Shown here: positions 1 through 8,217 of the stretch, piece after piece | How positions within the stretch are numbered: the stretch's first letter is position 1 | Layout: each line of letters opens with the position of its first letter | DNA from: Deltaproteobacteria bacterium | GTDB taxonomy: Bacteria > Myxococcota > UBA796 > SXON01 | Direction: 5' to 3' | Assembly (NCBI GenBank): GCA_947483545.1 | Contig: CANKNP010000107.1 | Coordinates: forward strand, 1-13,922 | Length of the DNA: 13,922 bases | Notes under the pieces: model-generated | Seen by the model: the letters and a program-made list of their open reading frames with translations, nothing else | Databases searched by the model: none | What the model was told of the DNA's origin: nothing | Translations under genes and position numbers: made by a program

Positions 1-1911
1 GACTGCGACGACCTCGACCCCCTGTACCACCCCGGCGCGGACGAGTTCGATTGCGACGACCCGAACGACTACAACTGCGACGGCTCGGTGGGCCTCCAGG
101 ATCAAGACAGCGACGGCTACGTCGCCTGCGCCGAGTGTTTGGACGCCAGCGGGGCTGCCTACCCCGGGGCCGCAGAGGTCTGCGACGGGCTCGACAACGA
201 CTGTGAAGGCACCGTGGACGTCGACGCGACCGACCAGGCAGTGACCTACGGGGACGCGGACGGCGACGGCTACGGCGACGGCGGCACCGGGGCCTACGGG
301 TGCGGCGTCGTCGACGGCGAGGTCCTCAGCGGCGCCGACTGCGATGACACGCACGCCGACGTGTACCCAGGCGCTGAGGAGTTCTGCGACGATCCCACCG
401 ACTACAACTGCGACGGTTCGATCGCGTACGAGGACGCCGACTCGGACGGCTCCCCCGCGTGCGAGGACTGCGACGACGGGGACTCCGGCCGCCGTCCCGA
501 CGCCCCTGAGCTCTGCGACGGCGCCGACAACGACTGTGACGGGGAGACGGACGAGAGCGCCCTGGACGCCGACGACGCCTTCACCGACGCCGACGGCGAC
601 GGCTACGGGGACCCGAACGTCCCGGTGTTGACCTGCGATCTCGGTGAAGGGGTGAGCCTCGATTCGTCGGACTGCGACGACACGAGCGCGGCCACCTCGC
701 CAGACGGGCAAGAGCTTTGCGACGGCGTGGACAACGACTGTGATGGCGAGACGGACGAGGGGGACGCCGCCGATGCCTTGGTGTTCTACGCCGACACTGA
801 CGCGGACGGATTCGGGGACCCCGCGGCCCCGACCCTCGGGTGCAGCGCCCCGCTCGGAACGGTGGAGGACGCCACCGACTGCGACCCGGACTCGGCCTCG
901 GTCTATCCGGGCGCGCCCGAGGTCTGCGACGAGGTGGACAACGACTGTGATGGGGCAACCGACGTGGGTGCCACCGATCAGCAGGCGTTCTACCTGGACA
1001 GCGATGGGGACGGCTACGGCGACGACGCCACGGAGATCGTTGGCTGTTCCGCGCCCGGGGACGACTGGGTAACCGTACCGGGTGACTGTGATGACACCCT
1101 CGCCGATTTCAACCCCGGCGCCTTGGAGACCTGCTCCGACGTCGAGGACTACAACTGCGACGGTTCGACGGGCTTTGAAGACGCCGACGGCGACGGCACC
1201 GCCGCGTGTGAGGACTGCGACGATGGGGATTCGACGGCGTTTCCTGGAGCCACGGAGGTCTGCGACGGCGCCGACAACGACTGCGATGGCGACGTGGACG
1301 ACGGGCTGTCCGGCATGTGGTACGCCGACGCAGACGGCGACACCTACGGCGATCCCGGGGTGATGGATACCTCGTGCGCGGCGCCTCCCGGCTTCGTGGC
1401 GGACGACTCGGACTGCGATGACACGACCGCGGCTGTGAGCCCGGATGGTGTCGAAGTCTGCGACGCGATCGACAACGACTGCGACACCACGACGGACGTG
1501 AACGCTACGGACGAAGCGGACTATTACGCGGATGTGGACGGTGATACATACGGGGATTCTTCGAGCGTCGAGACCGGGTGTTCTGCCCCGGCCGGGACGG
1601 TTTCGGACGCCACGGATTGTGACGATGGGGACGGCACGGTTTACCCCGGTGCGGACGACCTTTGCGATACCGTCGACAACGACTGCGACGGTGCCACCGA
1701 CGAGGACGGCGCGACCTTCGGGACCGACTGGTACGCGGACACAGACCTGGACGGTTGGGGCGACCCGGAGGCCATGACCCTCGCCTGTGATGCCCCCGCC
1801 GGCACCGTAGACAACGACGGCGACTGCGACGACGGGGACGACACGGTCTCGCCGTCCGGCACCGACGCCGCGGACGACGGCATCGACCAGGACTGCGATG
1901 GCGTGGACGCG
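1..1911 (+). repeat. Array of 11 MopE-type Cys/Asp repeats (protein-level)
   Basis: Eleven units end in DYNCDG, DNDCDG-like or DQDCDG cores within this stretch. Two more isolated units lie between the FGE-like domains (about 2758-2916 and 3742-3888), making thirteen. Most units pair a D.DGDGYGDP-like segment with a DCDD...YPGA.E.CDG.DNDCDG segment. A variant core, DYNCDGS, occurs three times (aspartate codons at 67, 400 and 1147). Each copy is followed by a shortened segment of type ED.DGD..ACEDCDDGDS, which gives a higher-order repeat on top of the basic one. Confidence 0.85.
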
Positions 1912-4689
1912 ACCGCGTCGGAGGCGTTCGCCGACTACACGGCGGCCGATGGGTCGACGATGATCGCGGTCACGGCGGGGACGTTTACGATGGGGGGCGG
2001 TGTGGCCGACTCCGCCGGGGAATACCTCGACCACGAGGTGACGCTCTCGCACGACTTCTACCTCGCGAAGTCCGAGTTGACGCACGCGCAGTGGGAGGCG
2101 AACCCGGACAATGCCGGCTGGGACTACAACAACTCCCCGTCGGATACCTACCCGTGTACGGGTACGCTGGCAAACTGCCCTGCGGATCAGGTATCCTGGT
2201 ACGATGTCGCGAAACACGCGAACTGGCTGTCCGAGCAGGGGGGGCTCACGGCCTGCTACCGCTCGGACGGCACCGACCTCGCCGCAGCCTACCTGTCGGA
2301 TCCGTATTCCTGCCCGGGCTACCGCCTGCCGACCGAAGCGGAGTGGGAGTACGCGGCCAGGGCGGGGGAGGACACCATCTACAGCGGTTCGGACACCCCG
2401 GCGGATGTCGCGTGGATGGCCCAGACCGCGTATGGGTGGGACGGGACGACATCCCACGAGGTCTGCACTCTCGCCGGCAACGCCTGGGGGTTCTGTGACA
2501 TGTCCGGGAACCAGTGGGAGTGGGTCGGGGACTGGTTTGACTCCGCGCACGGGGGGTACGGCGACGGCGGCGCGGACGTCGACCCGAGCGGGCCGGTCAC
2601 GGGTTCGGGCGATGGCGACGACGGCTCCAGCCGGGTCATCCGCGGTGGCTACTGGAACTCCAGCGCGTCGGACGGGTCGGTCGTATACCGCTACAACTTT
2701 TCCCCGGGCGCAGGCCCTCCCACATTTTCTGCCCGCCTCACCCGCACCACCCTCCCCCCCGACGCCGACGCCGACGGCGACCCCGCGATCGCCGACGGCG
2801 GCACGGACTGCAACGACTCCGACCCCACGGTCTACCCCGCCGCGACCGACACCCCGGACGACGGCGTCGATCAGGACTGCGACGGCGTCCATGCCACCTC
2901 GGAGGCATTGGTCGCCGACTACACGACGCTCTGGGGCAGCACGATGATCGCGGTCCCCGCCGGCACGTTCACGATGGGCGGGGGTGCCGCCGACACGGAG
3001 AACTCCTACCTCGACCACGAGGTCACGCTGACGCATGACTTCTGGATCGGGGAGACGGAGATCACGCGGGGGGAGTGGGAGGCGTACGCAGCGAACGTGG
3101 GATGGACGTACACCTCCATCTCGAGCGGGTACCCCTGCACGACCTCCACGACCACATCCGACTGTCCCGCGGATTCGATCTCCTGGTACGACGTGGCGAT
3201 CTACGCCAACGCGCTCTCCGTCGAGGAAGGGTTGGAGGAGTGCTACCTTTCGGACGGCACGGATCTGGCGGCGGCGTATGTCACGGATCCGTACGCATGC
3301 GGAGGCTACCGGCTGCCGACCGAGGCGGAGTGGGAATACGCGGCGCGGGCGGGGCAGGACACGCGCTACCCCGGGTCGGACTCCGCGACCGCAGTGGCCT
3401 GGTACTACGATAATGCGTACTCGGTCGTCACCTACGCACACGAGGTGGCGACGCTGGCGCCGAACGCCTGGGGGCTCTACGACATAAGCGGGAACGTGTG
3501 GGAGTGGACGCACGATTGGCATGACTCGGCCCACGGGGGCTACGGTGACGGTGGCGCCGACGTGGACCCTGCGGGCCCAGCGACCGGCTCCGGCGAGGGC
3601 TATGAAGGCTCCAACCGGGTCCAAAGGGGCGGCAGCTGGTTCAACGACTCGGCGAGCGTCCGGGTCGCCTACCGCAGCACCGCCAGCTCGAACAACCGCA
3701 ACGCCGGCTTCGGCGCCCGCCTCGCCCGGACCGCCCCCCCCGACCAGGACGCCGACGGCGACCCCGCCATCGCCGACGGCGGCACGGACTGCAACGACTT
3801 CGATGCCACGATCTACCCGGGGGCGACCGACACCCCGGACGACGGCATCGACCAGGACTGCGATGGCGTCGATGCCGCCTCGTTCGCCGACTACACCGCC
3901 CCGGACGGCTCCCTGATGATCGCGGTGTCCGCCGGCGTGTTCACCATGGGCGGGGGCGCGGGCGATGTGTCCGGGAGCTACACCGACCACGACGTGACAC
4001 TCACCCACGACTTCTACCTCGCGAAGTCGGAGCTGACGCACGCCCAGTGGGAGGCGAACCCGGACAACGCCGGCTGGGCGTACTTCTACGACACCGACGG
4101 CTACTACCCGTGCACTGGCACGGACGCCGACTGCCCGGCAGACAATGTGAGCTGGTACGACGTTGCGAAGCACGCGAACTGGCTCTCGGCGGGGGACGGG
4201 CTCGATCTCTGCTACCTCTCGGACGGCACCGATCTCGTCGCGGCCTACGTCTCCGACCCGTACGCCTGCCCCGGCTACCGCCTGCCCACCGAGGCCGAGT
4301 GGGAGTACGCCGCCCGAGCCGGCGAGGACACGATCTACAGCGGGTCGAACACGGCGGCCGAGGTTGCCTGGACCTACGAGACAGCGGGTTCGTTGGGCAC
4401 CTCCTCCCACGAGGTCTGCGCGCTGGCGGCGAACGCCTGGGGCTTCTGCGACATGAGCGGGAACGAGCGGGAGTGGGTGAACGACTGGTACTCCGGGAGC
4501 TACGGCGGCTACGGGGACGGGGTGGCGGCGAGCGACCCGCCCGGGCCGTCGTCGGGCTCCAACCGGGTCTTCCGGGGCGGCAGCTTTGACAGCAGCGTGA
4601 CCAGCGCGTGGGTGGCCAGCCGCAGCAACGACGGCCCGTCCTACCGCTACCGCTACGTCACGGCCCGCCTCGCCCGCTCGATCCCCTGA
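1..4689 (+). CDS. MopE-repeat / FGE-like (SUMF1) multidomain protein, 5' partial
   Basis: The frame is open from base 1, so the start and any signal peptide lie outside the window; 1562 residues are visible. Residues 1 to about 640 are Asp/Cys-rich MopE-type repeats (pattern DCDD, about ten residues, PGA.E.CDG.DNDCDG), which resemble the putative metal-binding repeats (Pfam Cu-binding_MopE type) of secreted proteins. Three FGE-sulfatase/SUMF1-like domains follow, at about 644-916, 973-1244 and 1296-1562, separated by single MopE repeats. Each has the family motifs LPTEAEWEYAARAG, a GN.WEW-like site and RGG[SY][WF]. The C-terminal cysteine pair of true formylglycine-generating enzymes is absent in all three, so oxidase activity is unlikely; a binding or structural role is inferred. 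In domain 3 the GN.WEW site reads GNEREW. The abundant DxDxDG loops suggest calcium or other metal binding outside the cell. The architecture is confident; the function is unknown. Confidence 0.9.
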   Translation, partial: DCDDLDPLYHPGADEFDCDDPNDYNCDGSVGLQDQDSDGYVACAECLDASGAAYPGAAEVCDGLDNDCEGTVDVDATDQAVTYGDADGDGYGDGGTGAYGCGVVDGEVLSGADCDDTHADVYPGAEEFCDDPTDYNCDGSIAYEDADSDGSPACEDCDDGDSGRRPDAPELCDGADNDCDGETDESALDADDAFTDADGDGYGDPNVPVLTCDLGEGVSLDSSDCDDTSAATSPDGQELCDGVDNDCDGETDEGDAADALVFYADTDADGFGDPAAPTLGCSAPLGTVEDATDCDPDSASVYPGAPEVCDEVDNDCDGATDVGATDQQAFYLDSDGDGYGDDATEIVGCSAPGDDWVTVPGDCDDTLADFNPGALETCSDVEDYNCDGSTGFEDADGDGTAACEDCDDGDSTAFPGATEVCDGADNDCDGDVDDGLSGMWYADADGDTYGDPGVMDTSCAAPPGFVADDSDCDDTTAAVSPDGVEVCDAIDNDCDTTTDVNATDEADYYADVDGDTYGDSSSVETGCSAPAGTVSDATDCDDGDGTVYPGADDLCDTVDNDCDGATDEDGATFGTDWYADTDLDGWGDPEAMTLACDAPAGTVDNDGDCDDGDDTVSPSGTDAADDGIDQDCDGVDATASEAFADYTAADGSTMIAVTAGTFTMGGGVADSAGEYLDHEVTLSHDFYLAKSELTHAQWEANPDNAGWDYNNSPSDTYPCTGTLANCPADQVSWYDVAKHANWLSEQGGLTACYRSDGTDLAAAYLSDPYSCPGYRLPTEAEWEYAARAGEDTIYSGSDTPADVAWMAQTAYGWDGTTSHEVCTLAGNAWGFCDMSGNQWEWVGDWFDSAHGGYGDGGADVDPSGPVTGSGDGDDGSSRVIRGGYWNSSASDGSVVYRYNFSPGAGPPTFSARLTRTTLPPDADADGDPAIADGGTDCNDSDPTVYPAATDTPDDGVDQDCDGVHATSEALVADYTTLWGSTMIAVPAGTFTMGGGAADTENSYLDHEVTLTHDFWIGETEITRGEWEAYAANVGWTYTSISSGYPCTTSTTTSDCPADSISWYDVAIYANALSVEEGLEECYLSDGTDLAAAYVTDPYACGGYRLPTEAEWEYAARAGQDTRYPGSDSATAVAWYYDNAYSVVTYAHEVATLAPNAWGLYDISGNVWEWTHDWHDSAHGGYGDGGADVDPAGPATGSGEGYEGSNRVQRGGSWFNDSASVRVAYRSTASSNNRNAGFGARLARTAPPDQDADGDPAIADGGTDCNDFDATIYPGATDTPDDGIDQDCDGVDAASFADYTAPDGSLMIAVSAGVFTMGGGAGDVSGSYTDHDVTLTHDFYLAKSELTHAQWEANPDNAGWAYFYDTDGYYPCTGTDADCPADNVSWYDVAKHANWLSAGDGLDLCYLSDGTDLVAAYVSDPYACPGYRLPTEAEWEYAARAGEDTIYSGSNTAAEVAWTYETAGSLGTSSHEVCALAANAWGFCDMSGNEREWVNDWYSGSYGGYGDGVAASDPPGPSSGSNRVFRGGSFDSSVTSAWVASRSNDGPSYRYRYVTARLARSIP
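1930..4686 (+). repeat. Triplicated FGE-like domain in A-B-A' order (protein-level)
   Basis: The three FGE-like domains are not equally related. Domains 1 and 3 share the identical stretch LAKSELTHAQWEANPDNAGW (starting near 2059 and 4018), plus WYDVAKHANWLS and WGFCDMSGN. Domain 2 differs at these places (for example WIGETEITRGEWEAY). The DNA of the identical stretch differs mostly at third codon positions, so the copies are diverged duplicates under protein-level constraint, not an assembly repeat. Confidence 0.8.
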
Positions 4690-4768
4690 CCACGCCGTCG
4701 CTCACGCCCCGAGGCCGCCTGAATGGACGCCCCCCGCCGCCCATCCTTGATACCTGCCCCCGCCCCCC

Positions 4769-4772
4769 GGAG
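4769..4772 (+). promoter_or_regulatory. Ribosome binding site supporting a CTG start
   Basis: GGAG lies six bases before CTG at 4779. No ATG, GTG or TTG in the acyl-CoA dehydrogenase frame lies near the conserved N-terminus, so this site decides the start. Confidence 0.55.
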
Positions 4773-4778
4773 CCCCCC

Positions 4779-5918
4779 CTGTTCACCCTCTCCGACGATC
4801 AACAGGCCCTCGTCGATGCCACCCGTGCGACCGCGCTCGCCCACCTGTCCGCGACGGTCAAAGAGGATGATGAACGTGAACATTTCCGAAAGGAGCTGTT
4901 TCACGCCCTCGGCGCGGCGGGCCTGTGCGGCGTGCAGACGTCCGAACAATGGGGCGGGCTTGGGCTCGGCTACGTCGAATACGCGCTCGTGATCGAGGAG
5001 ATCGCCAAGGTCGCCCCGGCCTACGCCGTGTCTGTCGCCGTCAGCGGGCTTCCGCAGGTCATCCTTGCACAGTTTGGGAACGACACGCAGCGCGCCCGCT
5101 GGATGCCCGGCCTCGCCGCCGGGGAATTGCTCGGGGCGTTCGCCCTCTCCGAGCCCGGTAGCGGCTCCGACGCCGCCAGCCTGCGCACCACCGCGGTGCG
5201 TGACGGCGACAATTACCGCCTCAATGGCACCAAGTTCTGGATCACCCACGGTGGTTACGCAGACCTGTACATCGTGATGGCGCGCACCGGCGGCCCCGGT
5301 CCGAAGGGCATCAGCGCGTTCCTCGTGCCCGGCGACACGCCCGGGATGTCGTTCGGAAAGAAAGAGGAGAAGATGGGGCTCCGGGCCTCGCCGACCGTCG
5401 AGATGATCCTCGAAAACGCCATCGTGCCCGCCGAAAATCGCCTCGGGCCCGAGGGCAACGGGTTCGCGGTCGCGATGAGCGCGCTCGACTCCGGTCGCAT
5501 CACCATCGCGGCGACGGCGTTGGGCATCTCCCAGGCCGCTCTCGACTGCGCCGGGCGCTACGCAGTCACGCGCAAGCAGTTCGACACCGCGATCATCGAC
5601 TTTCAAGGCGTCGGGTTCATGCTCGCGGATATGGCGGTGCGCATCGAGCAGGCCCGCCTGGTCACGCACAAGGCGGCCTGGATGAAAGATCAGAAGCTCG
5701 CCTTCTCGCCGATCGCCGCGATGGCCAAGCTCGCGGCAACCGACTGCGCGATGGCCGTGACCACGGACGCCGTGCAGGTGCTCGGGGGCTACGGCTATAC
5801 GCGGGAATACCCCGTGGAACGCCTGATGCGCGACGCGAAGGTCATGCAGATCGTCGAGGGCACGAACCAGGTCCAGCGGGTGGTCATCGCCCGGCATCTC
5901 AAGCGCGGGTGGGAGTGA
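4779..5918 (+). CDS. Acyl-CoA dehydrogenase
   Basis: The predicted flavoenzyme introduces a trans-2 double bond into acyl-CoA, passing electrons to electron-transfer flavoprotein in fatty-acid or branched-chain acyl-CoA catabolism. From the proposed CTG start it is 379 residues, the usual family length, and opens with FTLSDDQQALVD as the family does. Visible motifs are FALSEPGSGSDAAS (FAD/substrate region), WITHGGYADLYIVMART, LGGYGYTREYPVERLMRDAK and IVEGTNQVQR, whose glutamate (residue 360) sits at the catalytic base position of medium/short-chain enzymes. The frame stays open upstream to a GTG at 4608, but that start lies inside the preceding gene and would add a Pro/Arg-rich non-conserved leader, so I reject it. 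The start is unusual: CTG at 4779 with GGAG six bases upstream. The exact acyl substrate cannot be told from the sequence. Confidence 0.92.
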   Translation: MFTLSDDQQALVDATRATALAHLSATVKEDDEREHFRKELFHALGAAGLCGVQTSEQWGGLGLGYVEYALVIEEIAKVAPAYAVSVAVSGLPQVILAQFGNDTQRARWMPGLAAGELLGAFALSEPGSGSDAASLRTTAVRDGDNYRLNGTKFWITHGGYADLYIVMARTGGPGPKGISAFLVPGDTPGMSFGKKEEKMGLRASPTVEMILENAIVPAENRLGPEGNGFAVAMSALDSGRITIAATALGISQAALDCAGRYAVTRKQFDTAIIDFQGVGFMLADMAVRIEQARLVTHKAAWMKDQKLAFSPIAAMAKLAATDCAMAVTTDAVQVLGGYGYTREYPVERLMRDAKVMQIVEGTNQVQRVVIARHLKRGWE

Positions 5919-5928
5919 GCGGCGAGGC

Positions 5929-7701
5929 TTGATAGCCGCCGCGGTGCCCGCCCCAGACCATCTCGCCCGCCTGCTCGCGGGCCTCGAAGCCGAACGCCAG
6001 GCGGTGAACCGCGAGGACGCCGCGATGCGCGCGTTGCCCCTCGCGCATCGGGTGGCAGCGGGTGCGGCCCTGGCGCCGCTGGACATCGTCACGACCGAGC
6101 ACCGATCCCGCGGGCGCGTGAATGTGCTGCTTCGCGGAAAGAACCTGCACGACGGCATCACCGCGGGCGAGCCGATCATCCTCGGCCCGGTCGGCCGGCC
6201 CGATGGGGGGATCCACGGACGCTTCGAGGGCGGTGACGACCATACGGTCGAGCTGCGCGTGGACGCCGCACCGGAGGGTAAGGGCCCCTGGGCTGTCGTT
6301 CGGCGCCTGGACCACCACATGCTCGACCTCCAGCGCGCCGCGTTGGAACGCGCAGGGGGCAAGAGCTCGCCGCTCAGCTCGCTTTTGCTGGGGCACGAGC
6401 GCCCCTACAAGCCAGACCCGCTGGACCATCCGGCCCTGGCCTCGCTGAACCCTGCCCAGCGGACGGCAGCGGCCACAGCGCTCGGGGCCACTGAGATCGG
6501 CCTGATCCACGGCCCGCCGGGCACCGGTAAGACCCAGGTGCTCGCCGCGATGCTGGCCGTTCTCGTAGACTTGGGCGAGCGGCCCTGGGCCCTGGCCGAG
6601 AGCAATGCCGCGGTGGACCAGCTCGCGCTCCGAGCCCATGCCGCCGGGCTCGACGTCGTGCGCATCGGGGTCAGCGCGCGCGTGGGCTCTGCGGCGCTCC
6701 CGCTGACCTTGGAGCACCGCATCCTGAACGGTCCCCGCGCGGGCATCCTCCAGACCCTCCGCAAGGATCGGAGCCGGGCGAGCGGCCCCGCGTTGGTCGA
6801 GATCGACGCGGCGATGCGCGAAGAGTGGCAGGCTGCCAAGCGCGAGATCCTCACGAACGCGCAGGTGTTGGCCATGACCATTGGCTCGCTGCAGACCCGA
6901 GGCGCGGACCTGCCGAACCCCCGGACCGCCGTCGTGGATGAGGCGAGCCAGGCCTGGGAGCCTGCGTTGTGGCTCGTGGCCTCGCGGGTGAAACGGCTCC
7001 TGCTGGCAGGGGATCCGATGCAGCTCGGCCCGGTCGTGAAGAGCCAGCACCCGGCGCTCGAAAAGAGCCTGCTGGCGCGCCTTGTAGACGAAGGCTTCCA
7101 CTTCCCGATGCTCACGACACAGTATCGGATGTGTCAAGTGATACAAGATGCTGTATCACCGATGTATCAGGGTCGGCTCGTCGCTGATACATCCTGTGCG
7201 TCACGTATCATGGACGTAAATGTATCACCTTGGACCGACGTGCCGCTCCGGTTCGTGGACACCGCGGGTATGGGGCACGACGAGGAGCGTGAGGACACCG
7301 GCAGCTACCACAATCCGGGCGAGCTGGATCTGGTCACCCGGATCGTCGGCGAGCTTGTAGCGGGGGGGGTGACACCCGACCGCATCGCGCTGGTCACCCC
7401 GTACGCCGCCCAGTTGGGCCGGCTCCGGGAGCGCCATCCGGACATCGAAGCTGGCACGGTGAACGCCTACCAGGGCCGCGAGCAGGATGTGGTCATCGCG
7501 ACGTTCGTGCGGTCCAACGAGTTGCAAGAGCTGGGCTTCGTCGCCGATGCGCGGCGGCTGAACGTGACCGTGAGCCGGGCGCGCCGGCTGTTCATCGGGA
7601 TCGGAGACGCGGGCACGCTGGGCGTGAACCCGGCGTTTCAGGCGCTGATCGATCGGACGGCCGCCGCAGGGGGGTATGTCAGCGGGTGGGAGCTGGGGTA
7701 G
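5929..7701 (+). CDS. UPF1/IGHMBP2-like superfamily 1 DNA/RNA helicase
   Basis: This is a 590-residue, ATP-dependent nucleic-acid translocase of the Upf1-like SF1B type. Motifs occur in order: Q-motif region LNPAQRTAA (about 181), Walker A GPPGTGKT (195-202), Walker B VVDEASQ (D337-E338), motif III AGDPMQLGPVV (from about 360), QYRM (398-401), AYQGREQD (513-520) and motif VI NVTVSRAR (545-552). Residues 1-180 form an N-terminal region with a beta-rich, OB-like feel, as in IGHMBP2-type proteins. After QYRM the family usually has His-Pro, but here the sequence is Cys-Gln, exactly where an A/T-rich repeat cluster begins (7130-7227). The start used is TTG at 5929, ten bases after the dehydrogenase stop; GTG at 5944 is an alternative, and neither has a well-spaced ribosome site. 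Co-transcription with the dehydrogenase is likely. The substrate is unknown. Confidence 0.9.
   Translation: MIAAAVPAPDHLARLLAGLEAERQAVNREDAAMRALPLAHRVAAGAALAPLDIVTTEHRSRGRVNVLLRGKNLHDGITAGEPIILGPVGRPDGGIHGRFEGGDDHTVELRVDAAPEGKGPWAVVRRLDHHMLDLQRAALERAGGKSSPLSSLLLGHERPYKPDPLDHPALASLNPAQRTAAATALGATEIGLIHGPPGTGKTQVLAAMLAVLVDLGERPWALAESNAAVDQLALRAHAAGLDVVRIGVSARVGSAALPLTLEHRILNGPRAGILQTLRKDRSRASGPALVEIDAAMREEWQAAKREILTNAQVLAMTIGSLQTRGADLPNPRTAVVDEASQAWEPALWLVASRVKRLLLAGDPMQLGPVVKSQHPALEKSLLARLVDEGFHFPMLTTQYRMCQVIQDAVSPMYQGRLVADTSCASRIMDVNVSPWTDVPLRFVDTAGMGHDEEREDTGSYHNPGELDLVTRIVGELVAGGVTPDRIALVTPYAAQLGRLRERHPDIEAGTVNAYQGREQDVVIATFVRSNELQELGFVADARRLNVTVSRARRLFIGIGDAGTLGVNPAFQALIDRTAAAGGYVSGWELG
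7130..7227. repeat. Cluster of TGTATCA/TGATACA heptamers inside the helicase gene
   Basis: Exact TGTATCA copies lie at 7152-7158, 7163-7169 and 7221-7227. The reverse complement TGATACA lies at 7139-7145 and 7185-7191. One-mismatch copies lie at 7130-7136 and 7204-7210. The nonamer TGTATCACC occurs twice (7152, 7221). Of the 34 codons from 7132 to 7233, 21 end in A or T, in a gene where nearly all other codons end in G or C. By eye I found only one other exact copy in the window (1542-1548). Confidence 0.7.
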
Positions 7702-7730
7702 GAGTGTTCGCGGTAGCACAGCGGTGGTGG

Positions 7731-8207
7731 TCACCCGACCGGAAAGTCGATCGGCACGGCGACCTCCCGCTCCTCTCCCTCCGCGGTCGATATCGTGCAG
7801 AGGTTCGGGACGAGGATGTGCGCGTGCGGATGCAGGATCGTCCGCCCGCTCAAGGTGCTGTCGCCGATGCGCACGCAAAAGCCCCCGCCGCGGATGTCGA
7901 ATTCCCTCGCCGACCACGCCCACATGGCCCCCCACGCGGCCCAATCCGCGGTCGTGAGATCGTCGTGGGACTCCTTCACGAGCAGCAGCTGAAGGTGCGG
8001 CGGTCGGGCGAGCCGATCGTGGGTCGGGTACCGACTGCGGAGGACGAACCAGCCATCCACGCGGTGAAGGATGTCAGGTGAACGCTGGAATTCCGGATCG
8101 CAGAACGGGCATCGGCCTGTCCGGGCAGCCTCCTCGAGCGACGCCCGGTACGCCCCACCGTACTGAACATTGGCTACCACCGGCGTGGATTCGCGCTTTT
8201 TTTCCAC
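7731..8207 (-). CDS. HIT-family nucleotide hydrolase/transferase-like protein
   Basis: A 158-residue protein with the histidine triad H126-P-H128-A-H130 (HPHAHILVP), the catalytic signature of HIT proteins. These act on nucleoside phosphate bonds, for example as diadenosine polyphosphate hydrolases or nucleoside phosphoramidases. Cys33-Pro-Phe-Cys36 near the N-terminus resembles the zinc-binding CPFC of many bacterial HIT proteins; His48 or a later histidine could complete a metal site. The middle has the usual layout, with strand PHLQLLLVKESH, a Trp-rich helix (residues 87-98), then GGGFCVRIGD. The start is GTG at 8207, supported by GAGG (8214-8217) six bases upstream. It is convergent with the helicase (29-base gap) and divergent from the TPR gene. 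Codons 2-4 contain a seven-adenine run. The exact substrate is unknown. Confidence 0.85.
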   Translation of the reverse strand: MEKKRESTPVVANVQYGGAYRASLEEAARTGRCPFCDPEFQRSPDILHRVDGWFVLRSRYPTHDRLARPPHLQLLLVKESHDDLTTADWAAWGAMWAWSAREFDIRGGGFCVRIGDSTLSGRTILHPHAHILVPNLCTISTAEGEEREVAVPIDFPVG

Positions 8208-8211
8208 AGGT

Positions 8212-8217
8212 CACCTC
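8212..8217 (-). promoter_or_regulatory. Ribosome binding site of the HIT gene
   Basis: On the minus strand, GAGGTG is followed by acct and then GTG; the GAGG core ends six bases before the start at 8207. This supports GTG as the true start over internal valine codons. Confidence 0.6.

Noticed and set aside
1..1911. Strong short-period DNA repetition (GACGGCGAC-like) suggesting a simple-sequence or satellite array.
   Set aside because: It is explained by the Asp/Gly/Cys-rich MopE protein repeats; units vary in length and sequence and the frame is kept throughout.
4608..4778. Upstream extension of the acyl-CoA dehydrogenase frame from GTG 4608.
   Set aside because: It overlaps the preceding gene's conserved end by 82 bases and encodes a Pro/Arg-rich leader unlike the family, with no ribosome site.
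4653..6362. A 569-codon open frame on the minus strand opposite the acyl-CoA dehydrogenase and helicase start.
   Set aside because: It is antisense to two confidently assigned genes, rich in Arg/Pro/Ala/Gly as GC-rich antisense frames are, and shows no domain.
8197..8203. Seven-adenine run (minus strand) at codons 2-4 of the HIT gene, formally an A_AAA_AAG slippery heptamer.
   Set aside because: It lies at the extreme start of the gene, with no stop codon nearby to bypass. The -1 frame is a shadow frame with no recognisable protein, so I do not propose frameshifting here.
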